In this document: piece by piece, positions 17,540 to 26,171 of the stretch | How positions within the stretch are numbered: position 1 is the first letter of the stretch | Layout of the letters: each line of letters opens with the position of its first letter | Origin: G963665595 sp963665595 | GTDB lineage: Bacteria; Actinomycetota; Coriobacteriia; Coriobacteriales; CADBOM01 | Direction: 5' to 3' | Assembly (NCBI GenBank): GCA_963665595.2 | Contig: CAXXJK010000005.1 | Span: forward strand, 1-64,000 | DNA length: 64,000 nucleotides | The notes under the pieces: generated by a model | Database searches by the model: none | What the model saw: the letters and a program-made list of their open reading frames with translations, nothing else | Told to the model about the DNA's origin: nothing | Translations under genes and position numbers: made by a program

Positions 17540-17740
17540 TACAAAAACAATTTAGTTGCAAAACAGATGAACAATTGACAGGGTCAAATCTCCTGCTGGG
17601 GTGCTGACGAAAATCGTACCAAGCGTAAGTGAGGGTCACGCATCGTATTCTCTATAAGTGGAAGCGACACCTGTCTGATGAGAAAAACTTTCCTGTTGAG
17701 GGGCACCCCAACTCTCCTCCAATAAATTCCCTAGACTCAC

Positions 17741-18053
17741 CTATGCCGAAAAAAGCTTGTGTATCTCAGCGAGCAGCTGTTTGCGCATGAACGCGCGCGG
17801 CCTCAACAAGTGCCGCGTCGAAAGCTAACGCCAATAGGCATATGCCGGCAATTACAAACGTCGTTATGATGAGATTCTGCGTCACCAGAAACCACACCGC
17901 GGCCATGGCGAGCAAAATGAGGAAGTATCGAACCACCACACGAAGAAAGTCAGGATTGTGCACCATGATGTTGCGCACGAACAGATAGTTTATTACCAGT
18001 GCAACGCATATCGTAAGCACGATGTTCCCGGGGAGGGAAAGCAGATACCAAAC
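17741..18053 (-). pseudogene. Degenerate partial copy of the DUF6320 membrane-protein gene
   Basis: The DNA here closely matches 21072-21541 on the same strand, including the shared 3' end (CTATGCCGAAAAAAGC) and the segment encoding YLLSLPGNIVLTICVALVINYL onward to FVIAGICLLALAFDA. About 165 bp of the parent (around 21123-21287) are replaced by a short GC-rich joint. The 5' part with the zinc ribbon is absent, and similarity stops near 18053. It cannot encode a normal product. The preceding 17540-17740 interval contains no recognised gene. Confidence 0.85.
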
Positions 18054-18275
18054 TTGCAAACACGATCCTAGATTGAATTTGTATGCTGGACATGCGTCTA
18101 GTTTGATGTTGCAATATACATCTCGGCAGGCTTGATTTGCAGAAAAACCTCTGCTATCCAATTCTTGGCTGCGGTGTTCAGCTTGTGATTTCAATCAACC
18201 TTGCGGCCAAATTTGGCAAATGGCAAGCACGGCCTGAGATTATGGTTTGCAAGTTATCCAATTTGCGTTATATTA

Positions 18276-18323
18276 GGTTTGCAAAATACACTTTTGACAC
18301 TATAATTTGGTTTGCAAAATACA
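18276..18323 (+). promoter_or_regulatory. Promoter flanked by repeated GGTTTGCAAAATACA boxes
   Basis: GGTTTGCAAAATACA occurs at 18276-18290 and again at 18309-18323, 33 bp apart, about three helical turns. A related GGTTTGCAAGTTA lies at 18244. Between them sit a plausible -35 TTGCAA (18279-18284), a 16-bp spacer and -10 TATAAT (18301-18306). This is a direct-repeat operator arrangement for the ATPase gene at 18348. Confidence 0.55.
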
Positions 18324-18347
18324 TACTCAAACACAAAAGGGTTACGT

Positions 18348-19664
18348 ATGCTAAAACGGAAAGCTATCGAAAAGTTTGAAAACTGGCGCACAAATCACAA
18401 CACGCAAGCGCTGGTCGTTACGGGCGCTCGGCAAGTTGGGAAAAGCTACTTACTAGAGCAGTTCGCAATCAAAAACTATAAGTATGTGGTGAGGTTTGAC
18501 TTAGTCGACCAAACTGATGTTTTGGCAGCAATGAATGCAGCAGCGAATTCTGCAGAATTATTCATGGCGTTCTCTGCTTTTGCTGGTTCAAAGATGGTCC
18601 CGGGCGAAACCGTCATCTTTATTGATGAAATGCAAGAATGTAAAGAGGCTCTGACGAAGATAAAGTATCTTGTTCAACGCGAAGGTTACGACTACATTGT
18701 ATCTGGATCTCTTCTGGGCATTGAACTTGAAAACTTGCGCTCAGCTCCTGTTGGTTATGTTCACCTAGTCGATATGTTTCCGCTTGATTTTGAAGAGTTC
18801 TGTTGGGCAAGTGGGATTGGCGAGGAAGCCTGGAACGAAGCTATCCGAGCATATGCGGAAAAGCGCCCCGTATTCCAACCAGTTCATGAACGCTTACTGT
18901 CTCTTTTTCACCACTTTCTCGTTGTTGGAGGAATGCCTCAAGCCGTTGCGGAATTTATCAAGACTCAAAATGTGGCTTCTGTGCATGACATCCAGCAAGA
19001 TATCATCAGGTTATATAGGTACGACATTTCCAAGTACGCCTCAAAAAACATGCGGCTTTCTATAAAAGAAATCTATGACCAAATGCCCTCACAGCTTGAT
19101 TCGCAATCAAAGCGATTCAACTTTTCTAGCATTGCGCCCAGAGGCACTTATGAGCGTTATAAGGATAGTTTCCTATGGTTAGTTGACGCAGGCGTTGCTA
19201 TTCCTGTTAGAAATGTAACCGAACCGAAAAAACCACTTGCATTAAGTGAGGATCGAAGTTTTTTCAAACTGTTTATGAACGACGTAGGTCTGCTTTCAAG
19301 TGCGTGCGGAATGAGCAGCGTAAGACGTATTCTGGCTGACGACGTAAACATAAACTATGGCGCTATTTACGAGAATGCCGTCGCACAAGAACTCTTGGCA
19401 CACGGCATGGGAACAAGGTTTTTCCGCAATCGCAAAATGGGAGAGCTCGATTTTGTTGTAGAGATGAATAGCCAGATTGTACCTGTAGAGGTGAAGTCTG
19501 GTAAGTCCTACAAACGTCATAGTGCGCTCGATAATGTAATACGAAGCGAAAACTACAGAATTGAATCAGCCATCGTGCTGTGCGAAAACAATCTTGAGCA
19601 GCGAGGTAAGATAACATATTGCCCTGTGTATATGGCAGCTTTTTTGACGGAAAGCCCGAACTAG
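18348..19664 (+). CDS. AAA_14/DUF4143-family ATPase
   Basis: 438 residues. Walker A is GARQVGKS (26-33) and Walker B is VIFIDEMQE (about 88-96). A GSLLGIEL sensor-like strand follows. DUF4143 contains SIAPRGTYERYKDSFLWLVDAGVAIPV. The end, GELDFVVEMNSQIVPVEVKSGK, has the D..E.K pattern of PD-(D/E)xK nucleases. Length and layout match the family, whose function is not established. ATG at 18348 follows AAAGGG. It is a diverged paralogue of the 16304-17539 product. The gene stands alone with its own repeat-bearing promoter. Confidence 0.85.
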   Translation: MLKRKAIEKFENWRTNHNTQALVVTGARQVGKSYLLEQFAIKNYKYVVRFDLVDQTDVLAAMNAAANSAELFMAFSAFAGSKMVPGETVIFIDEMQECKEALTKIKYLVQREGYDYIVSGSLLGIELENLRSAPVGYVHLVDMFPLDFEEFCWASGIGEEAWNEAIRAYAEKRPVFQPVHERLLSLFHHFLVVGGMPQAVAEFIKTQNVASVHDIQQDIIRLYRYDISKYASKNMRLSIKEIYDQMPSQLDSQSKRFNFSSIAPRGTYERYKDSFLWLVDAGVAIPVRNVTEPKKPLALSEDRSFFKLFMNDVGLLSSACGMSSVRRILADDVNINYGAIYENAVAQELLAHGMGTRFFRNRKMGELDFVVEMNSQIVPVEVKSGKSYKRHSALDNVIRSENYRIESAIVLCENNLEQRGKITYCPVYMAAFLTESPN

Positions 19665-19853
19665 GTTCTTTCTCTTTTGTTTGGTTACCGTGTTTTACCA
19701 GGGCTCTTCTCGATTGATCAGAGGATGCCAACGCACACGCCTACAGATAACTAGAGCATTTCCGTGGACGGCATCAAGGTCTGCTTTCTCTGCGTCTGAC
19801 AAAGGATTTTACTCATGCCACGTCATCAGTTGCTCCTTTTTATCTCATAGTAT

Positions 19854-19883
19854 TTGACGCATATTACTATGTATTGTATAGTA
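19854..19883 (+). promoter_or_regulatory. Promoter with inverted repeat upstream of padR-type gene
   Basis: -35 TTGACG (19854-19859), 17 bp, -10 TATAGT (19877-19882). The -10 is embedded in the inverted repeat TACTAT (19865-19870) / ATAGTA (19878-19883). PadR proteins often repress their own operon through such sites. Confidence 0.6.
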
Positions 19884-19905
19884 TTATGCGAAAGGTGGTA
19901 TCGAT

Positions 19906-20223
19906 ATGGATTCTCAACTGAAACGAGGCTTCATCGAAACATGCGTGCTCGCCTCTATGTTTGATCACGATTCGTACGGATATCAGATAATTAGAGATAT
20001 CCCTGAGGCTCTCGAGCTTTCGGAATCGACGCTCTATCCTGTTCTGCGAAGGCTTGAGTCAGCCGGCAAGCTCGCTGAATACTCGATCGAGCACAATGGC
20101 AGGTTGCGCAAGTATTACCGCATAACCGATGAAGGACGAAAACAAGCTACAGATTTCGTCGCAGACTGGAGCGATGTCATCTCGATCTATGAATATGTGA
20201 AAAGAGGCATTGGAAATGAATAA
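19906..20223 (+). CDS. PadR-family transcriptional regulator
   Basis: 105 residues, typical short PadR. The sequence KRGFIETCVLASMFDHDSYGYQIIRDI, ESTLYPVLRRLESAGKLAEY and GRLRKYYRITDEGRKQ gives the winged helix with the characteristic TLYPxLxRLE recognition helix. RBS AAAGGTGG precedes ATG 19906. Its last codons overlap the ATG of the DUF1700 gene at 20216, a pairing seen repeatedly in Firmicutes and Coriobacteriia, so the two form one operon. PadR/DUF1700 pairs are thought to respond to envelope stress or antimicrobials, but the effector here is unknown. Confidence 0.9.
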   Translation: MDSQLKRGFIETCVLASMFDHDSYGYQIIRDIPEALELSESTLYPVLRRLESAGKLAEYSIEHNGRLRKYYRITDEGRKQATDFVADWSDVISIYEYVKRGIGNE

Positions 20224-21028
20224 GGAAGAGTTCTTATCTGCACTCAGGAAAAGTTTGCTTAAAGCAAAAGTGTCTAAAAGTGAGGTAGAAAAGTCACTCG
20301 CCTTTTATGGCGAGGCAATAGACGACTACATTGAGGCAGGAATGGATGAGGAATCCGCTGTTGGCAAGCTGGGAAGCATCAATACTATAACCAGCTGTGT
20401 TGTCGCCGATATCCCTCCTGTTCCTCGTGCTGTAGCAAAAGCCGGCACAGGGAGCAAGGCACTGAACATCGTGCTTCTTGTTATTGGTTCACCTATTTGG
20501 ATGTCCATCGGGTTAGCGCTTGCTGCTTGTGCTTTTTCAGTCTATGTTTCCCTCTGGGCAATAATCATCTCACTTTGGGCATGCGTGCTGACGTTTTTCC
20601 TCTGCGCCCCTGCTGGCATTATCGGCTCTGTGTTGGGTTTCATGCAGAATATACCTGAAAGTGCACTCTTCCTGTTGGGCTCCGGGCTTGCTGTTTGTGG
20701 CCTTGGCATCTTTTCGTTTCTCGGTGCGCGGATTGCTTCGATACAGATGGTTGAGGTTACTCGCCACTTTGCCCGGTGGGTCGCCCACTTTTTCAAGAAG
20801 AATACCACCCGCGATTTCAAGAGCAAGAAGGTTTCGGGTCAGATACCCAATATAGACACCCCCAAGCGAAATGCGCTGAAGTATGCACTTATTGTAGCAA
20901 CAGTGTTAATCGTTATAGGCGGTCTTGTCGTAGCCGCTGGCCTCTACATGGTGGACTGGAACTTCTTGAGCTTGCGCGCCATAAAGGTTGGATCGAGCGG
21001 TTTGATTCTGTTTCATACAGGGGGATGA
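20216..21028 (+). CDS. DUF1700 membrane protein
   Basis: About 270 residues. The N-terminal helical DUF1700 region (MNKEEFLSALRKSL, EKSLAFYGEAIDDYIEAGMDEESAVGKLG) is followed by two or three hydrophobic stretches (about 80-135, 145-170) and a last one near 223-245. ATG at 20216 lies inside the 3' end of padR (stop 20221-20223), indicating coupling. Many relatives are followed by a DUF4097 adhesin-like gene. Here the reading frame ends shortly after the last membrane helix (GSSGLILFHTGG) and a hairpin follows, so the operon may be truncated. Confidence 0.75.
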   Translation: MNKEEFLSALRKSLLKAKVSKSEVEKSLAFYGEAIDDYIEAGMDEESAVGKLGSINTITSCVVADIPPVPRAVAKAGTGSKALNIVLLVIGSPIWMSIGLALAACAFSVYVSLWAIIISLWACVLTFFLCAPAGIIGSVLGFMQNIPESALFLLGSGLAVCGLGIFSFLGARIASIQMVEVTRHFARWVAHFFKKNTTRDFKSKKVSGQIPNIDTPKRNALKYALIVATVLIVIGGLVVAAGLYMVDWNFLSLRAIKVGSSGLILFHTGG

Positions 21029-21032
21029 AACC

Positions 21033-21063
21033 ATGATGCCTGGCCAAAACTGCCGGGCATCAT
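21033..21063. terminator. Hairpin between convergent genes
   Basis: Arms ATGATGCC.GGC and GCC.GGCATCAT with a CAAAACT loop. It lies between the converging DUF1700 and DUF6320 genes and could stop both transcripts, although U tracts are weak. Confidence 0.6.
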
Positions 21064-21071
21064 TGCAGTGC

Positions 21072-21728
21072 CTATGCCGAAAAAAGCTTGTGTATCTCAG
21101 CGAGCAGCTGTTTGCGCATGAACACGAGCAACCCTAACAAGAATATACTTGCGGTGAGAGCGCTTACGTAGGCGAGCAAATTCCAGGTTGTGAGCCCGAA
21201 GGCTGCAAGGGCGAGCGGCGCAAGTCCGAATATCACATCAAATAGCAAGTACTTGGCGTATCCCAAGACGAATGTATCTTTAAAAACCACGACAAGTGCC
21301 GCGTCGAACACTAACGCCAATAGGCATATGCCGGGAATTACAAACGTCGTTATGACAAGATTCTGCGTCACCAGAAACCATACCGCAGCTATGGCGAATA
21401 AAACGAGAAAGTATCGCACAACCACACGAAGAAAGTCAGGATTGTGCACCATGATGTTGCGCACGAACAGATAGTTTATTACCAGTGCAACACATACTGT
21501 CAGTACGATGTTCCCGGGAAGGGAAAGCAGATACCAAAGAAACAAGAAGAGCAAAAGGCATGTTCCTGTGGTAAACGCGAGCACCTTGAGTGCGAGGACT
21601 CCTGACTTTTTTACTTCGTTATACGGAAATACCGAAGGCTCGGCCTCTCCCGTCAGTTCGGCTTGGCACAACGGGCACTGTTCAAGTTCTCCGGTAAATT
21701 CAATGTCACACCTGCCGCAGTATTTCAT
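21072..21728 (-). CDS. DUF6320 zinc-ribbon membrane protein
   Basis: 218 residues. An N-terminal zinc ribbon (MKYCGRCDIEFTGELEQCPLCQ, CxxC..CxxC) precedes five or six membrane segments, starting around residues 45-70, 72-90, 100-120, 122-145, 158-178 and 182-205. The arrangement is that of DUF6320, usually encoded after an alpha/beta hydrolase and an acyltransferase, as here. Its ATG overlaps the stop of the acyltransferase gene by 4 bp (21725-21728). Role unknown; probably a membrane partner of the acyl-transfer system. A degenerate copy lies at 17741-18053. Confidence 0.8.
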   Translation of the reverse strand: MKYCGRCDIEFTGELEQCPLCQAELTGEAEPSVFPYNEVKKSGVLALKVLAFTTGTCLLLFLFLWYLLSLPGNIVLTVCVALVINYLFVRNIMVHNPDFLRVVVRYFLVLFAIAAVWFLVTQNLVITTFVIPGICLLALVFDAALVVVFKDTFVLGYAKYLLFDVIFGLAPLALAAFGLTTWNLLAYVSALTASIFLLGLLVFMRKQLLAEIHKLFSA

Positions 21729-23092
21729 CGCCGAGTCTTCTTCCTCTTCTTGGCCGCTTTGAGATGCTCAGGTGAGTCGTCGTGAGTAGAATCTTGATCA
21801 TGAGGACGTTGAGGCGATGTCTCAGATTGTTCTTCGAGGCTCTCTTCTGCGATCTTCTCGTTGGTTTTGTTGGTGTTGATGCGCCCCTTGATTCCCTGTG
21901 CTGAAAAATAGCGACAGAAGTTTTTGATGACGCTGGTGTTCGAATAAATCGTGGAAATTGCAATGCAGAGGTCGTCGTCGAATGAACAAAGAAGAAAATT
22001 GATTCCCGCAGTTGAGGTTAAGGCGGTAATACCGCACACATAAGGAATGAGTTTCTCATCTACGCTGATTTGGCCAAGATTTGAAACGGTCGTAGTGGTT
22101 TTGCGAGCCGTAAAACGAGCACCGAAGGCGAGCCCGAAGTCTTTTACAAAAAGCGGCGCGAAGCGCAGTAGGGGATTCTTCTCAAGTGCAACCATGCGAT
22201 TCATGCGGGATTTAAGGTGATCGGGTTGTGTTGATAGTTTAAGTTGGGCATGCACCTGCGCTGCTACTTTTTCTATAGATTCATCCTCATCTCCGGGCAC
22301 GTAAGATACAAAAGCGAGGCCGAAGAAGTTTTTGACGGTGGTCGATTCGAAATATTGGCGTAGGTCAACGGGAACATCCATGCGAAGAGCGCGATGCCTG
22401 CTGCGGCGAGGCATCTCTGAGCGAATGGCGAGTATGATCGCAGCAATTACGAGCGATGTCATACTTACCTCGTACGAACGTGCTAAGTCGAGTACGTTTC
22501 GAGCAGGCAGATGATATTCTATGAATGTGGGATCCCCTACGTCACGATGACCGGTGATTTTATAAACCTTGGGCGCGCGAATGGATGCGGTCTTGTTTCG
22601 TTCGTAGTACTTATTGAAACTATCTTCGGAGTTTTGATGGTCGGAACTATCATGCTCAAAAGGCACGCCTTCCACGTGGTAACGTTCTTTTACATACTCG
22701 CAGATGAGTGTCTTGAAGAAGGACAGTGTTCCTCGCCCGTCTGACACCATATGCGATACCTCAAGGTTAATGCGGGTTCGATAGTAACTCACCCGAAAGA
22801 GCACGCTTTTAGCATCAACGTGCAGGCCAAAACAGATGGGTAGATTTTCTTTGAGAACGACGGGCTGTTCAGCGGCTGGCACGAGATAGTGCCAGAACAT
22901 ACCACTGCGCAAGGATACGTTGAACCCCGGAAAAGCAGCTACCGTTTTTTCAAGAGCATGCTGTAATACGACGGGATCAATGTCTTCGACGATGGTCGCC
23001 ACATAACGAAATACAGTTTGGACAGGATTGCCCGCCTGAGATGAGTAAAATTTACCGACGTTATCTAGTCTGTACCAAGTATCTCGAGCCAT
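21725..23092 (-). CDS. Alcohol acetyltransferase/condensation-like acyltransferase
   Basis: 455 residues. The N-terminal half contains the acyltransferase motif HMVSDG (His114, Asp118; HxxxDG), as in CoA-dependent acyltransferases, wax-ester synthases and condensation domains. Downstream are MTSLVIAAIILAIRSEMPRR and VPVDLRQYFESTTVKNFFG, typical of the AATase/DUF1298-like fold. The Lys/Arg-rich C-terminal tail (AAKKRKKTRR) is odd and may contact membrane or nucleic acid. It overlaps the hydrolase gene by 28 bp and the DUF6320 gene by 4 bp, forming one operon. Probable role: acyl transfer to a lipid or alcohol at the membrane; substrate unknown. Confidence 0.75.
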   Translation of the reverse strand: MARDTWYRLDNVGKFYSSQAGNPVQTVFRYVATIVEDIDPVVLQHALEKTVAAFPGFNVSLRSGMFWHYLVPAAEQPVVLKENLPICFGLHVDAKSVLFRVSYYRTRINLEVSHMVSDGRGTLSFFKTLICEYVKERYHVEGVPFEHDSSDHQNSEDSFNKYYERNKTASIRAPKVYKITGHRDVGDPTFIEYHLPARNVLDLARSYEVSMTSLVIAAIILAIRSEMPRRSRHRALRMDVPVDLRQYFESTTVKNFFGLAFVSYVPGDEDESIEKVAAQVHAQLKLSTQPDHLKSRMNRMVALEKNPLLRFAPLFVKDFGLAFGARFTARKTTTTVSNLGQISVDEKLIPYVCGITALTSTAGINFLLCSFDDDLCIAISTIYSNTSVIKNFCRYFSAQGIKGRINTNKTNEKIAEESLEEQSETSPQRPHDQDSTHDDSPEHLKAAKKRKKTRR

Positions 23093-24081
23093 GCTGGCTC
23101 ACCTTCTTGTACCAATTCTCCGCCATCTAGAAAATACTTTATGATGCGATAGGTGTCTCTGACCAGACTAAACACGGAAGGATACAGAAAATATCCATGC
23201 ACAGCATTGAGGACGCGGTAGCATTGTACTGGGGAACCGTCGAGACTAAGGCGCCCTGCATAGGCTTCGCCCTCGTCGCGTAGGGGACAATATTCGGCAG
23301 TAATCACAAGTGTGCGGGGCTGGCCGGATAAGTCGGGAGCGAGAAGAGGCGCAAAATAGGGGTTCAAAAGATCTTCGGGCGAAGACCGGTATAACTCCAT
23401 GTAGCCCTCGATGTCACGCGCGGAGAGCAGATAGTCTTCACCGTTCTCACGCACTGAGTCGAATAAAGATGACGGGCTATGGTCGTTATAGGTTGCGGGA
23501 TACAATAGTATCTGGTTGCGCGGCATGAATTCACCGCGATCACGAGCCATCAGCGACACAACGGCGGCGAGATTTCCTCCTGCACTGTCCCCAAACAACA
23601 CTACATTGTCTACATCGACATCGGCGAGCAGCGTGCCTGCGAAAAGCTGTCGTGTTACCTCGTAACAGTCTTCAGGGGCACAGGGAAAGCGGTGTTCAGG
23701 CGCGCGTCGGTAGTCAACTGATACGACACGTCGTTGCAGCTTGACCGCCGTCGTGCTACAGGCATCAATATAGAAATCAACGTTGCCATTAACCCAACCT
23801 CCACCGTGGAAGAACAGAATCGTCCCTCGGGAATCTTCAGTCACTTTAAGACCATTTGTGAGTGAAAAATCAATGTCGAGTGGAGTGAATATGCGTAAGG
23901 GTATCTCGAAACCGTCGGGCATGAAAGCGCTGGCGTCGTCTATACGACAACGGAGATCGGGCAACGAGAGTCTAGCACTCACGTCTTCGATTACGCGTTG
24001 TGCCTTGTAGGACTCCCTGATATCAGGCTTGAGTCGAGTGACTGTCTTAAAGGCGGCGAGGACTGCTTTGTTGATGGGCAC
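23065..24081 (-). CDS. Alpha/beta hydrolase (HSL-like esterase)
   Basis: 338 residues. The hormone-sensitive-lipase family marks are HGGGW (92-96, oxyanion hole) and GDSAGGN (nucleophile Ser166). An acid lies in the ITAEYCPLRDEGEAY region and a His in NAVHGYFLYP near residue 300. No signal peptide is present. GTG at 24081 is chosen, preceded by GGAAGGAAAG. It is the first gene of the hydrolase/acyltransferase/DUF6320 operon, suggesting that ester hydrolysis and acyl transfer work together on one lipid or secondary metabolite. Confidence 0.85.
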   Translation of the reverse strand: MPINKAVLAAFKTVTRLKPDIRESYKAQRVIEDVSARLSLPDLRCRIDDASAFMPDGFEIPLRIFTPLDIDFSLTNGLKVTEDSRGTILFFHGGGWVNGNVDFYIDACSTTAVKLQRRVVSVDYRRAPEHRFPCAPEDCYEVTRQLFAGTLLADVDVDNVVLFGDSAGGNLAAVVSLMARDRGEFMPRNQILLYPATYNDHSPSSLFDSVRENGEDYLLSARDIEGYMELYRSSPEDLLNPYFAPLLAPDLSGQPRTLVITAEYCPLRDEGEAYAGRLSLDGSPVQCYRVLNAVHGYFLYPSVFSLVRDTYRIIKYFLDGGELVQEGEPAWLEILGTD

Positions 24082-24520
24082 GTCGATGCTTTCCTTCCGC
24101 GAAACGACGGGGTGGTTCTCTCAAATACCGTATGGTACAGATGTTTAGTTGTTGACCGAACGTATCGTAACACAGCCACTGCCTGTTTCATCTCTAGATA
24201 CTCGTTGTGGAGATCGATGGATGAGTAACGCTGACGAGGGCAGGGGAGTTTAATTTCTTCTGCGTTGACGCAAATATCTCCTGGGGCAGATTGTCGTCGG
24301 TCTTGGCCATATCTCTCCACGGTAAAAGGAAATCGAGGCAACTGAGCAGAAAATGTCAATTATTGGGTGGAGGTGAACGAAGCCTTTTGTATTAATTCAC
24401 AGCTGATATTGAATCTTGTGTGTCGGCGTTGCGCTGTTTCGATGCGCTCTATAACGACGGTTCCGTACACGATGTGAGAAGTGCTAGCCTTGCAAACAAA
24501 TAGTGTCGGAAGGAAAACCC
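24082..24520. other. Divergent intergenic region (439 bp)
   Basis: It separates the leftward hydrolase operon from the rightward YccF gene and must carry both promoters. No RNA or gene was recognised. A possible leftward 38-codon frame (24310 down to 24194, MAKTDDNLPQEIF) follows GGAGAG but has no recognisable features. Confidence 0.4.
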
Positions 24521-24880
24521 GTGCGTACTCTCGGAAACATCATATGGATTCTTTTCGGCGGCATCTGGACCGCCCTGGGATGGCTGTTTCTTGGGGTTGT
24601 TTTTTGCATCACCATCATTGGTATCCCCTTGGGGCGTCAGTGTTTCAAGATGGCGAGCCTCACACTGACACCCTTCGGCAAAACTATTACATACGGTGGC
24701 GGTGCTCCATCGGTAATCGCCAATGTCTTCTGGGTGATTATCGCCGGCATCCCGATGTCGATCGCCTACATCATATCGGGCGTGCTGTGCTGCATCACTA
24801 TTATCGGTATCCCGTTTGGCCTCCAAAGCTTCAAGATGGCCAAGCTTGCGTTTCTTCCCTTTGGTGCGACGGTCTCATAG
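24521..24880 (+). CDS. YccF-domain membrane protein
   Basis: 119 residues from GTG 24521, chosen because it gives the conserved start (V/M)RTLGNIIWILFGG and has GGAAGG at proper spacing. GTG at 24503 lacks a ribosome site. Two tandem YccF units are visible: LGWLFLGVVFCITIIGIPLGRQCFKMASLTLTPFGK and MSIAYIISGVLCCITIIGIPFGLQSFKMAKLAFLPFG. Each is a hydrophobic hairpin ending in Lys-Pro-Phe-Gly-type motifs. It is an inner membrane protein of unknown function and appears monocistronic. Confidence 0.85.
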   Translation: MRTLGNIIWILFGGIWTALGWLFLGVVFCITIIGIPLGRQCFKMASLTLTPFGKTITYGGGAPSVIANVFWVIIAGIPMSIAYIISGVLCCITIIGIPFGLQSFKMAKLAFLPFGATVS

Positions 24881-25013
24881 AGGGAGATGTGCCATCGAGC
24901 ATCGATTTATTCCACTTCTTTTTCAAAACGAAATTAGCTGCGATATTAATCTTTTTTCTGTACCTGTTTGCCGAGGTCTAGAGACGAAGTCTCAGTCCGT
25001 CAACCAAGCAAAA

Positions 25014-25062
25014 TTGACAAGCCTTTAAGCGGGAAGTATGATATGTATTACTAATCATACTT
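25014..25062 (+). promoter_or_regulatory. Promoter and operator of AbrB-ABC operon
   Basis: -35 TTGACA (25014-25019), 17 bp, -10 TATGAT (25037-25042). The 9-base inverted repeat AAGTATGAT (25034-25042) / ATCATACTT (25054-25062) overlaps the -10 box. This suggests repression by a dimeric regulator, probably the AbrB-type protein encoded next. Confidence 0.65.
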
Positions 25063-25092
25063 TTCTTCTGTACGGAAAACGGAGGCATCATC

Positions 25093-25308
25093 ATGGATTA
25101 TCCAAAGGGGAAATATGCGTGGTCTGTCACCGTTGGAACAAAGGGGCAGATAGTCATTCCCAAACAAGCACGAGAAGTTTTTGGAATTGAACCCGGTGAT
25201 ACCCTTCTCATTTTAGCCGATGAGGACAAAGGCATAGCCATACCACCTAAGTCCAGCATGTCGAGAATAGCTCTAGAGATATTCGGCGATAAGGGACCTG
25301 AGAAATGA
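25093..25308 (+). CDS. AbrB/SpoVT-family DNA-binding protein
   Basis: 71 residues. The swapped-hairpin AbrB signature is VTVGTKGQIVIPKQAREVFGIEPGDTLLILAD (about residues 13-44). ACGGAGG precedes ATG 25093. The stop overlaps the ATG of the ABC ATPase gene at 25305, so it is the first gene of a three-gene operon. It likely controls ABC exporter expression through the inverted repeat in the promoter, in place of the GntR regulator common in YtrA-type operons. Confidence 0.88.
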   Translation: MDYPKGKYAWSVTVGTKGQIVIPKQAREVFGIEPGDTLLILADEDKGIAIPPKSSMSRIALEIFGDKGPEK

Positions 25309-26171
25309 GCGTTGTACTACAGGTTCAAGACCTCTGCAAGGAATACCCGATGTTTCGCTTGGAAAACGTATCATTTTCCATCGATAAGCCAGAGATCATG
25401 GGGTTCATCGGGCGCAATGGTGCTGGCAAGACCACAACGCTCAAGTCGTTACTGAATCTTGTGCACCCCACATCGGGGACGATAACGTTTTGGGACATGA
25501 ATCTTTCCAGCCATGAAACTCAGATTAAGCAACGTGTTGGATACGCGGCTGGCCAGACCAGCTACTATCAGCGCAAGAAGATCTGCGAGATAGCGGACAT
25601 CACGAAGATATTTTATCCTAATTGGGATGACGAGCAATATCGGCGCTATTTGGATCAGTTTGCTCTCGATGAGAACAAGAAGCTGACGGAGTTGTCTGAG
25701 GGCATGAAAGTCAAGTTCAGCCTTGCTTTGGCACTTTCGCATCATGCGGAGTTACTGATCTTAGATGAGCCGACCAGCGGTCTTGACCCGGTATCACGAG
25801 AAGAGCTCCTCGAGCAGTTTATGGACATTGCCGACGAAGGTACAGCGATACTGTTTTCCACCCACATCATCTCAGATCTCGAGAAATGTGCTGACGGGAT
25901 TACCTACATACAAAATGGGAAGATCCTTGCCTCAGAAGGGCTTACGACGTTCCGGGACAGATACCGACTGGTGGAGCTCAACAATGAGGCTTCTGAGAAG
26001 ATCGACACGCTTTCCGAAGCACAACGAAACAAGGTGTTGGGTATACGCCGGAACAGGAAATGTCGTACTGCTCTTATCAACAAAGATGACGCTTCTTTGT
26101 TTAATTCTCTGCCAGTGAGCGCACCGGATCTCGAAGCGATTATGTCTCATCTGGAGGCTGACAAAAAATGA
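25305..26171 (+). CDS. ABC transporter ATP-binding protein
   Basis: 288 residues. Walker A is GRNGAGKTT (about 36-44), signature LSEGMKVKFSLAL (about 130), Walker B LLILDEPTSGLDP (about 150), and switch His in FSTHIISDLEKCAD. The sequence resembles YtrB/EcsA-type exporter ATPases. It overlaps the AbrB gene by 4 bp and the permease gene by 4 bp, forming a half-transporter with the following permease. Substrate unknown. Confidence 0.9.
   Translation: MSVVLQVQDLCKEYPMFRLENVSFSIDKPEIMGFIGRNGAGKTTTLKSLLNLVHPTSGTITFWDMNLSSHETQIKQRVGYAAGQTSYYQRKKICEIADITKIFYPNWDDEQYRRYLDQFALDENKKLTELSEGMKVKFSLALALSHHAELLILDEPTSGLDPVSREELLEQFMDIADEGTAILFSTHIISDLEKCADGITYIQNGKILASEGLTTFRDRYRLVELNNEASEKIDTLSEAQRNKVLGIRRNRKCRTALINKDDASLFNSLPVSAPDLEAIMSHLEADKK

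Noticed and set aside
16304..19664. The two AAA_14/DUF4143 ATPases as a recent tandem duplication
   Set aside because: They share architecture and Walker motifs but differ strongly in sequence and have different promoter boxes, so they are old paralogues or separate acquisitions.
24194..24310. 38-codon leftward frame between the hydrolase and YccF genes
   Set aside because: Only a modest GGAGAG precedes it and no family features are visible. Noted under the intergenic region, not called.
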